From IMG/VR virus record IMGVR_UViG_3300021962_010737, positions 1 to 26,509 of that record: a DNA stretch of 26,509 nucleotides; one strand, 5' to 3'. The position numbers were made by a program, and so were the translations under genes. Under the pieces are notes generated by a model. It was not told the DNA's origin. It made no database searches and worked only from the letters and a program-made list of their open reading frames with translations. This DNA comes from a virus. This document shows, piece by piece, positions 8,069-14,646 of this stretch; the stretch's first letter is position 1, and every line of letters starts with the position of its first letter.

Positions 8069-8147
8069 GCGTTTAAATCATGCGCACAGGACGTTTGATG
8101 GCGTGAGACGAGGCTCGCGCATCCCAGCTGACGAAACCGTTGCGCTG

Positions 8148-8378
8148 TCATTTACCAACAATCGCATCATGTTTGCTTGCACATTCTGTATAACGAATGA
8201 CTAGTTTTAAATAGCTTTGCATCAAATCATCCCACGACATTGAGGTAATGTTATCGAGCGCTGGGCATTGGTTGGTTATGTTTGCTGGAATTGGCGGTCG
8301 TGATGGCTGCATTGAGCTCGCGCAGCCTGTCAGCATCAATAATGCAATCGCCGGGCAGAGGTTTTTCAATAACGACAC
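8148..8378 (-). CDS. Rz1-like o-spanin lipoprotein
   Basis: I place the start at GTG 8376-8378, behind AAAGG with a 7-base spacer, giving 76 residues. The N-terminus SLLKNLCPAIALLMLTGC is a lipoprotein signal with lipobox LTGC, followed by a Ser/Pro-rich stretch (SSMQPSRPPIPAN). By family knowledge the mature lipoprotein sits in the outer membrane and joins the i-spanin to fuse the two membranes at the end of lysis. The gene begins in another frame inside the i-spanin gene and runs 103 bases past its end, an overlapping rather than fully nested arrangement. The longer open frame to 8552 lacks a signal sequence at its start and is rejected. A C-terminal extension with two more cysteines is unusual for the short Rz1 class. 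Confidence 0.8.
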   Translation of the reverse strand: MSLLKNLCPAIALLMLTGCASSMQPSRPPIPANITNQCPALDNITSMSWDDLMQSYLKLVIRYTECASKHDAIVGK

Positions 8379-8628
8379 GGTTATACCTTTCGATGATTTT
8401 GGGTTGAGCCTCGCGTAGTGTTGATAGCTGCGCTTCGAGGTTTTGGGATAAACCTTGCAATCGGATTGACTCTGATTGAAAGGATTCGAGATCGGCAAGG
8501 TGACGAATGTTTTCTGCGGCTTGGTAGCCCACGTGGAATTGATACTTTCCATAGCTCCACAGTCCTACCATGCCACTAGCCATGGCCATGGCGATAAGTA
8601 CATATCGGTGAGCGAGTAGATCAATCAT
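8251..8628 (-). CDS. Rz-like i-spanin
   Basis: Start chosen at ATG 8628 because AAGGAGG lies five bases upstream and the codon overlaps the stop of the preceding holin gene; 125 residues. An N-terminal membrane anchor (YVLIAMAMASGMVGLWSYG) is followed by a periplasmic coiled coil (~residues 35-95) and a C-terminal CIIDADRLRELNAAI segment typical of Rz proteins. It acts with the overlapping lipoprotein to span the periplasm and disrupt the outer membrane after peptidoglycan is degraded. Position at the end of the lysis cassette supports the call. Confidence 0.85.
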   Translation of the reverse strand: MIDLLAHRYVLIAMAMASGMVGLWSYGKYQFHVGYQAAENIRHLADLESFQSESIRLQGLSQNLEAQLSTLREAQPKIIERYNRVVIEKPLPGDCIIDADRLRELNAAITTANSSKHNQPMPSAR

Positions 8629-8837
8629 TTGACCTCCTTCTGCCAATGATCATCGACTACCGCTCCACCAATGTAGGCAGTTACGACCATCCCAACAAAA
8701 ACATAAAAGGGTGGTGCAATCTGTCCGAGTTGAGCGGATTCAGTGACGAGTATTAGTAGTGGAAAAAGGAGTCCCGCAAGCATAGAGAGCCAGGCCATCT
8801 TTCGGCGATTACGCCAACGATCTGAGCGATTAGTCAT
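8625..8837 (-). CDS. Small two-helix membrane protein, probable holin
   Basis: 70 residues. A basic N-terminus (NRSDRWRNRRK) precedes hydrophobic helices at ~14-33 and ~42-62 (PPFYVFVGMVVTAYIGGAV), with a charged tail. Size, topology and position between the endolysin and the spanins fit a class II-like holin that permeabilises the inner membrane. Its stop overlaps the i-spanin start (ATGA), indicating translational coupling. The XhlA-like protein at 9363-9590 is the other membrane protein of the cassette, so which of the two is the pore former and which an accessory cannot be decided from sequence alone. Confidence 0.65.
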   Translation of the reverse strand: MTNRSDRWRNRRKMAWLSMLAGLLFPLLILVTESAQLGQIAPPFYVFVGMVVTAYIGGAVVDDHWQKEVK

Positions 8838-8853
8838 GAGTTGTCATCCGCAT

Positions 8854-9366
8854 TTAGTTATCCTCTGCTGCATAAAGCAGATTTTCGGCTCCCCGATTTG
8901 TCCAGCCCCGACCATAAATATCGAACTTTTGAAGGGATGCCCAAAACTTCAAGCGATGGGCCAGAAAACGTAGCAACACATCATTTGGATCCATGTGGTT
9001 TAGTGCCGCTTGAGATATCACTCCCCACTCTCCATCATCAGCTACCTTCACCGCGCGCTGTAAAAAGCGAATCGCGTTACTTCGACCGTGATTGACAGAT
9101 GCATCGAACAGTTGAAATTTGACCGCTGGATGTGCCTCGCCACAAACATCCCAAAAGTCTCGCTGATAAATGGCCTTTGCCTCATCAAGAGTGAGATTCT
9201 TGATGTCGAGATAGCCGTAGGAACTTGCGGCAATTCCAAACTTGGTGCCTTTTAATAGCCCAATGCCAGGTGCCCCTCCTGTCCAATTGCCCGAGTCGCG
9301 TGGGTCATCGCTGTAACCCCCCTCGTGTGAGATCAAGCGATCAAATGCATCGTTGAAAGTAATCAT
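8854..9366 (-). CDS. Endolysin, glycoside hydrolase family 108 muramidase
   Basis: A full-length 170-residue protein. The N-terminal motif ISHEGGYSDDPRDSGN carries the expected catalytic glutamate (Glu15) of GH108 enzymes, followed by GTKFGIAASSYGY and the LTLDEAKAIYQRDFWD helix seen in this family. The C-terminal part (QLFDASVNHGRSNAIRFLQ onwards) matches the peptidoglycan-binding domain usually paired with it. It cleaves the glycan backbone of murein. There is no signal peptide, so release should depend on the holin. The start overlaps the stop of the upstream membrane-protein gene by four bases. Confidence 0.92.
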   Translation of the reverse strand: MITFNDAFDRLISHEGGYSDDPRDSGNWTGGAPGIGLLKGTKFGIAASSYGYLDIKNLTLDEAKAIYQRDFWDVCGEAHPAVKFQLFDASVNHGRSNAIRFLQRAVKVADDGEWGVISQAALNHMDPNDVLLRFLAHRLKFWASLQKFDIYGRGWTNRGAENLLYAAEDN

Positions 9367-9590
9367 CTTTTCCAGAACTCATTCCAAAGCACTGCAACGG
9401 CTGAGCACACGCCTGTAATCCATAGGATAGGCTTAGCAATCTTGCCCAGTACTTCAAGTGCAATAAATGCCCCTTTTGCAGCAGAAAAGGCGGCGGTGAC
9501 TTCCTTTGTGTTCTCATCGATGCGATCGATCTTGTCTTCAACGCAGACGAGCCGTTCGTAGATTTCTTTATGGGTGATTTCTTCGTCCAT
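9363..9590 (-). CDS. XhlA-like small membrane protein of the lysis cassette
   Basis: 75 residues: an acidic coiled-coil N-terminus (HKEIYERLVCVEDKIDRIDE) followed by a hydrophobic segment near residues 40-70 (LGKIAKPILWITGVCSAVAV) and a short basic end. This layout is that of XhlA/haemolysin-type proteins, which associate with the inner membrane and work with a holin. AAGGA precedes the ATG. It is the first gene after the terminator that ends the tail module, so the lysis genes either rely on read-through or have a promoter in 9591-9640 that I could not identify with confidence. Confidence 0.6.
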   Translation of the reverse strand: MDEEITHKEIYERLVCVEDKIDRIDENTKEVTAAFSAAKGAFIALEVLGKIAKPILWITGVCSAVAVLWNEFWKR

Positions 9591-9637
9591 GATGTTCCTT
9601 AGCCGTTATGTATTTCTTAATCGATATGTGCAGACGT

Positions 9638-9660
9638 AAAAAAGCCGCCTTCTGGCGGCT
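9638..9660 (-). terminator. Rho-independent terminator at the end of the tail module
   Basis: On the - strand AGCCGCC-AGAA-GGCGGCT forms a 7-bp GC-rich stem followed by a T-run. It lies 51 bases past the stop of the second RCC1 tail gene and separates structural from lysis genes. Confidence 0.85.
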
Positions 9661-9710
9661 AATTGAGGTAGATGAAATGGGAAGTGTTTTTAAGGGCGTT
9701 TTTCGTTTAA

Positions 9711-11369
9711 TCAAAATACAACTGGCATTGGTGTCCAGGTCGATTCTGAGTCATCTTCAGGTAACTGCGAGCCACCAGCGTATCCCGTTTGCCAGACTTG
9801 ACCGTCATCCATGAGTAACGCGATACCTTGCTGACTACCAGTACCTAGTGCGCAGATGTCAGTCACCAGTCGATTGCCTGTCAGCATCGTGTTCACTGAG
9901 TATCTGTTGTTCGTGTCACCGACGCCTAGCGCACCGTTGCCGTTATATCCCCAGACTCTAACTTGACCGTTGGTGAGTAGTGCGGCTCCAAAGTTGTACG
10001 TGCCAGAGCCTCCACGGATTGCTTTAACCAGGGTTCCACCAAGCGGGATCTGGGTAAAGGTGGCTGTCGTTGTGCCGGGTGGTGAGACGCCATTGGCCCA
10101 GTAATCTCCGTAACCACATGCCCAGAGCGTGTTGTCTGTTTTCTTGATGTAGGTCACGGGATAGTCGTAACCTCCAAGGTAGGCATCTGTAACGCCCGTG
10201 CCCACAGCCATGACAGGGGTTAACTGTTGTGTGTAATTACCATTACCCAGCTGGCCGTATTGGTTCGTACCCCATGCATGCAAATTGCCCAGGCTATCCA
10301 GGGCCATGGCATGAAGGTAGCCAGCAAAAACTTTGACGATCGTTTTTCCGCTTAACGAGCCGCCAGTGCGAGGCATGGCAATCGTAGTATTGGTTGTAGT
10401 GCCATCTCCAAGTTGGCCATCCCCGTTATATCCCCATGAGTAAAGTGTGCCGTCATTTTTAACGGCATAGCAAGACAAATAAGCTTCGCGTCCAGCGGCG
10501 ATTTGGGTGATGCCGGAGAGCACGGGCAATTGCACAAAGCGGGATCGATAGGTGGTATCACCGTGGCCTAGTTGTCCGTACCCGTTGTATCCACAGGAAT
10601 GAACAGTGCCGTCACTACACAGCACTAAAGAGCTATTGGCATTTTGTTCACCGCAGGCAAGTGCCACTTGGATGACCGTCTTGCCATAAATGGAGTTGGC
10701 AGAATCTACACTTGCGTTAAACGGCACGCGTTGCACGGTTGTGTTGCCATTGGCGCATTGACCGTAATCGTTGTAACCCCAGATCCAGAGTTGACCGTTA
10801 TTGTCGATGCAGTAGGTATGCGTCTGTGCTGTGAAGTAAAGTTTAGAAGCCCCCGGAAACCCGGGAGGAAAAGCCGCACGCGCAGGGTAGGAGCGTGAAT
10901 ATTCTGTGCCGTCTCCAATCCTAAAATTTGAATTCTGTCCCCAGGCACGCACACTGCCATCGGTCATGATGACGCCCATCGTGCGGTACAGGTTCGATTG
11001 AGTGTTCGCCGTGTTTTCCGGAAACCTTAAAGCCTTGGTGCCGGATCGGATTTCAGGGGTTGCCCAGACGGGCAGTCCCGTAGGACCCACTGTCAGCACT
11101 TGACCGAGTGCGCCTGCAGGAAGCGCCACCAGTCCCGTGCCATTGTTATAAATAATTTGCCCAGAGCTATTTGAAATCCCGGTAGTTCCCTGCGCAAAGA
11201 GATCCCAGGCGGCTGAGGCATCTGTAGGTGTCACGCCCATGGTGTTATCTAGTACGCAAACAAAACTGTCGCCGTTATAAGAAACCACGTCTTGCTTCAT
11301 GTAGGTGCTGCTGGCGTTATAGGTCGATCGCCACGTAAAGGCGATTTTGCCAAGCGAGATGGTTGTCAT
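9711..11369 (-). CDS. Phage tail protein with RCC1-type beta-propeller (copy 2)
   Basis: 552 residues. Residues ~8-60 form a small aromatic module (WRSTYNASSTYMKQDVVSYN) like the carbohydrate-binding-type attachment modules of phage fibres. Residues ~70-105 carry the fibre-like GQVLTVGPTGLPVW segment. From ~130 to the end there are seven or eight RCC1-like units with cores such as WGYNGDGQLGDG and WGTNQYGQLGNG, predicted to close into a beta-propeller. The C-terminus DDSESTWTPMPVVF is echoed in the neighbouring paralogue. I infer a surface-exposed receptor-binding or tail-tip role. The ATG at 11369 follows AAAGGA. The gene ends the tail module. Confidence 0.8.
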   Translation of the reverse strand: MTTISLGKIAFTWRSTYNASSTYMKQDVVSYNGDSFVCVLDNTMGVTPTDASAAWDLFAQGTTGISNSSGQIIYNNGTGLVALPAGALGQVLTVGPTGLPVWATPEIRSGTKALRFPENTANTQSNLYRTMGVIMTDGSVRAWGQNSNFRIGDGTEYSRSYPARAAFPPGFPGASKLYFTAQTHTYCIDNNGQLWIWGYNDYGQCANGNTTVQRVPFNASVDSANSIYGKTVIQVALACGEQNANSSLVLCSDGTVHSCGYNGYGQLGHGDTTYRSRFVQLPVLSGITQIAAGREAYLSCYAVKNDGTLYSWGYNGDGQLGDGTTTNTTIAMPRTGGSLSGKTIVKVFAGYLHAMALDSLGNLHAWGTNQYGQLGNGNYTQQLTPVMAVGTGVTDAYLGGYDYPVTYIKKTDNTLWACGYGDYWANGVSPPGTTTATFTQIPLGGTLVKAIRGGSGTYNFGAALLTNGQVRVWGYNGNGALGVGDTNNRYSVNTMLTGNRLVTDICALGTGSQQGIALLMDDGQVWQTGYAGGSQLPEDDSESTWTPMPVVF

Positions 11370-11381
11370 GTCTTGATTCCT

Positions 11382-13055
11382 TTAAAAAATGACAGGTGAG
11401 GGGGCAAAACGACTCTCTTGATCGTCATCCCCGTCCATGGAGTGCGCACCGTACCCGTTGACCATGACTTGACCATCGGAGGTCAGACAATAAAGAGCGC
11501 CCGAGCCTGCACCGAAATAGCCCGAGACACTAAAGTCAACGACTGTTTTATCCAGGAGCAAAAAGGCGTTGGGCGCATTCGGTGTGAGGTTGTTTCCATT
11601 ACCGACCTGGCCTGATCCTCCAAATCCCCAGACCACGACTTTGCCATCGCTTCGCAAAGCCACCGCAGTCTGATAAGTGGAGTAGCCGTAGAGGCGCAGC
11701 TTGGTGACATTGGTGAGGAAACTTCCACCGAGTGTTTCCCAGGTATTTCGGGAGACGCCGGAGCTGCCACCAATATATTGACCGTTGTATCCGGTCCATT
11801 TCACTGTCCCGTCATTCATGAGCGCAAGACTCATGTGGTAGCCCGCAGCTACAGCTTGAGCATCTTTGACGCCATCCAGGCACTTGATTGGGAAAATCGT
11901 GTTGCCTTGAAACGATGCAGGACCATAGCCAATCCCAAATCCGTCTCCGACATATCCGCCCTGATCGCCCCACATCCAGAGCTCACCGTTATCGAGCACC
12001 GCGCCATAGCGGCGATAAGTCCCTGCACCTTCCCAGGTGCCAGGGGTTTCGCAAGAAAAGATCTTTTTGACCGTCTTGTTCCAACCCCAAGGCATGACGG
12101 GCTGGTGAGTAGAGGAGTTGGATGTGAGCAATGAGGAGTTAGTCTCTCCCGCAGCATACAAAATTCCATTCGTTCCAATTAAAAACGAGGCTGCATAAAT
12201 TCCACCTGTGACATAGATGTCTTTGATGGGAGTGGTGACAGACAAGGGAACAAGCTTAGGTGCGTTTTGGTTTGTGCTATTGCCATTGCCGAGCTGGCCA
12301 TATTGGTTGTAGCCCCAGGAGTAGACGCGTCCCTGGTTATCTAGCAACCAGACCGATGGGTAGCCGTGATAGCACCGACCGACATAAATCTTTTTAACTA
12401 TCGTGCTTGATCCCAGATCTCCATTGCCATTAATTCTTTGTGGCACCGGAATGTAGCTCGTAGTATTGCGCCCAGACATCGTGTCACCCTGATTGGAGCC
12501 GGAGTGCCAGACTGCACCAGTTGCATCGAGGTAGTAGGTGTCGTTAAAGGCCGAGATCACTTGCGTGATCCGAGGTGTGCCTGGAGGAAACGCCACCGAA
12601 GTGGGAAAGGTATAGTTCCAGGCAGGGTCTCCCCCATAGATACCAGTGCCTGTTTGCCCGTATTGGCGCAAGCCAATCATCCGAACTGATCCATCGCTCA
12701 TGATGAATCCCATGTAGTAGTTTGTGACCGCATTCCCTGAGCAACTAGATCTTTCAGTGGACATGAGCCCAGTGGCAATTGTGCCGTTTCTGCCACCCAT
12801 GAAGCGAAACTCCATCCCGCTTGCGCCATTGGAGTGCAGCACCATATTGGCAAGCCCCCCAACTGAGACGCCTCCCGTTAAAACGTGACCAGCGAGCACC
12901 GCATCTTGTTGTCCAAGCGCAAAAGGAGTCGGCACACCATTACGTATGACGTAAGCTCCCCCATCTTTGTAGACCACATCATTATTCAGGTAGCTTAAGT
13001 ATGGGGAGTACACCCCCTTCCAGCGATAGCCCAGATTGTTGATATCAATATTCAT
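11382..13055 (-). CDS. Phage tail protein with RCC1-type beta-propeller (copy 1)
   Basis: 557 residues, paralogous to the next gene downstream. The N-terminus has the same aromatic module (YRWKGVYSPYLSYLNNDVVY), then a linker, then about eight degenerate RCC1-like units from residue ~112, for example MGFIMSDGSVRMIG, WGYNQYGQLGNGN and WGFGGSGQVGNGN, ending in DDQESRFAPSPVIF. Repeats are more divergent than in copy 2. The ATG overlaps the stop of the Ala-rich fibre gene (ATGA), so the two are probably translationally coupled and made in matched amounts. A receptor-binding or tail-tip role is inferred from position after the tape-measure gene. Confidence 0.8.
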   Translation of the reverse strand: MNIDINNLGYRWKGVYSPYLSYLNNDVVYKDGGAYVIRNGVPTPFALGQQDAVLAGHVLTGGVSVGGLANMVLHSNGASGMEFRFMGGRNGTIATGLMSTERSSCSGNAVTNYYMGFIMSDGSVRMIGLRQYGQTGTGIYGGDPAWNYTFPTSVAFPPGTPRITQVISAFNDTYYLDATGAVWHSGSNQGDTMSGRNTTSYIPVPQRINGNGDLGSSTIVKKIYVGRCYHGYPSVWLLDNQGRVYSWGYNQYGQLGNGNSTNQNAPKLVPLSVTTPIKDIYVTGGIYAASFLIGTNGILYAAGETNSSLLTSNSSTHQPVMPWGWNKTVKKIFSCETPGTWEGAGTYRRYGAVLDNGELWMWGDQGGYVGDGFGIGYGPASFQGNTIFPIKCLDGVKDAQAVAAGYHMSLALMNDGTVKWTGYNGQYIGGSSGVSRNTWETLGGSFLTNVTKLRLYGYSTYQTAVALRSDGKVVVWGFGGSGQVGNGNNLTPNAPNAFLLLDKTVVDFSVSGYFGAGSGALYCLTSDGQVMVNGYGAHSMDGDDDQESRFAPSPVIF

Positions 13056-13687
13056 AGGGCAATTACCAGTTCGTTGTTGTTAATTGAAAAGGTCAGGTTT
13101 TCACCAATAAACCAGCTCACAAAGTCAGTGGCCGCAAAGCCACCGGTTTTGGCATCCGTAAACATGAGTTCAGAGCTGTCAGCGGAAAGGGCAAAGCCAT
13201 ATAGCCTTGGCAAGGCGGCAGACTCAAAGAGTGCGTAGCCCGTCTCGCCTGCGTTGACCTTTAAAACTTTGAGAGCTTGCCCAATGAGTGAAGATGGCAT
13301 GTGCGTGGCACTCACGGCCGAGGCGGCTTCAAGGACGCTTAAGGCGGCCGCCACCTCACTTGAATGGGCGTTTGCAGCACTTTGGGCGGCTTGAGTCGCG
13401 TTGGTTTGTGCGCTCGCCGCACTTGCTGTGGCGCTAGTCGCTTTGGTGGTCGCTAGGGTTGCGCTCGCAGCCGAGGCAGTTGCACTGGCGTTAGCGTTTG
13501 TGGCACTTGTTGCGGCAGCCGATTGACTTGCTGACGCTGCTGTTGAAGCGGTATCAACCAAATCTGCTACATCGTTTGTCTCTGAAACAAAGGCATCCAG
13601 TGCACCAATGAGGGCAAATGCCTTACGGTTAAATTCCGATGCCCCATCGGTTGGAAGGGGTGCTGAGGGTAGAGGGGTAATGGCCAT
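13052..13687 (-). CDS. Ala/Ser/Thr-rich coiled-coil tail fibre protein
   Basis: 211 residues. After a short Pro-rich start and SEFNRKAFALIGALDAFV, residues ~45-125 are almost entirely Ala, Ser and Thr in heptad-like spacing (AATSATNANASATASAAS), typical of trimeric fibre stalks. The last ~75 residues are globular (LPRLYGFALSADSSELMFTD). By analogy it links the tail tip to the receptor-binding proteins encoded just downstream. The start overlaps the upstream stop by one base (TGATG). Confidence 0.75.
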   Translation of the reverse strand: MAITPLPSAPLPTDGASEFNRKAFALIGALDAFVSETNDVADLVDTASTAASASQSAAATSATNANASATASAASATLATTKATSATASAASAQTNATQAAQSAANAHSSEVAAALSVLEAASAVSATHMPSSLIGQALKVLKVNAGETGYALFESAALPRLYGFALSADSSELMFTDAKTGGFAATDFVSWFIGENLTFSINNNELVIAL

Positions 13688-14646
13688 CAGGTCAATCCTT
13701 CAATTTCTAATTCAAAATCCGCATAGTCCGGGTAACTAATGAGCGCTTCAAAGTTCTTGTAAAACCCGAATAGCGTGGTGGACTCGTATTCAGTGCTACC
13801 AATCCATAAGCAGGGCGTGGCTCGAATCTCGGTTAAAAAAAGTTGAAACGCATCGACTTCACTTTTCTCAATGAGTAGATTGAAGTTGGCACGCTTGGCA
13901 AAGGCTCGGCGCACAAGAATCGTGTCCCCGAAATCGTTTGTTTCTTTTCGCGAGTAATCCTGAATGCCCACTCGCGCACCAAGCTGCACCCCCAAACCAA
14001 ACGATCGCTCCTGTCCAATCAGAAGAACGCCCACAGAAAGGTCTGCACCTCCCAGCAACTCGAACTTAATGATGCCATCCCCATAGGAGGGCAAATCTGT
14101 TTGAATGTTTTGAGTTGGTACGGTACGCGCGCTATAGAACCAGCTCCACCAGTCTGAACCTGTGGGCAGTGCCGAGAGGTCAATCGTCTTGGCGTAGACG
14201 ATTTCTAATGCGCCAGAAATCGCGCTATACATCGTGACGTTGATCTCAGTCGCGTTGTTCAAATTCAGCGCGGCAATCGTATTAATCACCTGTCCTGGCT
14301 CCAGGACATAGGTGATGTTGTTAGGTTGTGCAGTTGAGGTACTGACCGAGGTATCAAATAATGCCCATCTGTTTGTGGGCGATACCTCAATCCACCAGAG
14401 CGATTCAGTTAACGGATTCTTGTTTAAGTTCGCAGCCTTTAGACTTTCATATACCTTGTGCGTGCTTGTGAGCATGACTCGTGCACCCAGCGCATAGGTC
14501 GTGGCAGCGCTCCACGCAGGATGATCTGATTCAGGGACGTTAGTTACTGGCCCCGCAGTAGAACCACCACTCTCCGATACATGCACCATCGCATCGGTGA
14601 TCTTGATCGGATTGACGATGACTAGCGCATTAGGATCGGAGCTCAT
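13687..14646 (-). CDS. Tail-tip protein, possible distal tail or baseplate component
   Basis: 319 residues. Residues ~43-90 contain an aromatic module (PAWSAATTYALGARVMLTST, then KVYESL and WWIEV) resembling those at the start of the RCC1 tail proteins. The C-terminal half is beta-rich with YSRKETNDFGDTILVRRAFA, TPCLWIG, FGFYKNFEALISYPDYADF and a final LEIEGLT, a pattern I recall from proteins directly downstream of tape-measure genes in Burkholderiales phages. It most likely forms part of the tail tip. The ATG overlaps the tape-measure stop. No larger J-like hub gene follows, so this protein may carry more of the tip function than usual. Confidence 0.65.
   Translation of the reverse strand: MSSDPNALVIVNPIKITDAMVHVSESGGSTAGPVTNVPESDHPAWSAATTYALGARVMLTSTHKVYESLKAANLNKNPLTESLWWIEVSPTNRWALFDTSVSTSTAQPNNITYVLEPGQVINTIAALNLNNATEINVTMYSAISGALEIVYAKTIDLSALPTGSDWWSWFYSARTVPTQNIQTDLPSYGDGIIKFELLGGADLSVGVLLIGQERSFGLGVQLGARVGIQDYSRKETNDFGDTILVRRAFAKRANFNLLIEKSEVDAFQLFLTEIRATPCLWIGSTEYESTTLFGFYKNFEALISYPDYADFELEIEGLT

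Noticed and set aside
7988-8147. tRNA gene as attachment target
   Set aside because: No cloverleaf-like sequence or tRNA 3' end is seen in the boundary region.
9591-9640. Promoter for the lysis genes
   Set aside because: Several weak -35/-10-like hexamers can be placed, but none with acceptable boxes and spacing.
9711-13055. Diversity-generating retroelement acting on the repeat-rich tail proteins
   Set aside because: No reverse transcriptase, no template repeat and no accessory gene are visible in the window; the repeats are explained by RCC1 units.
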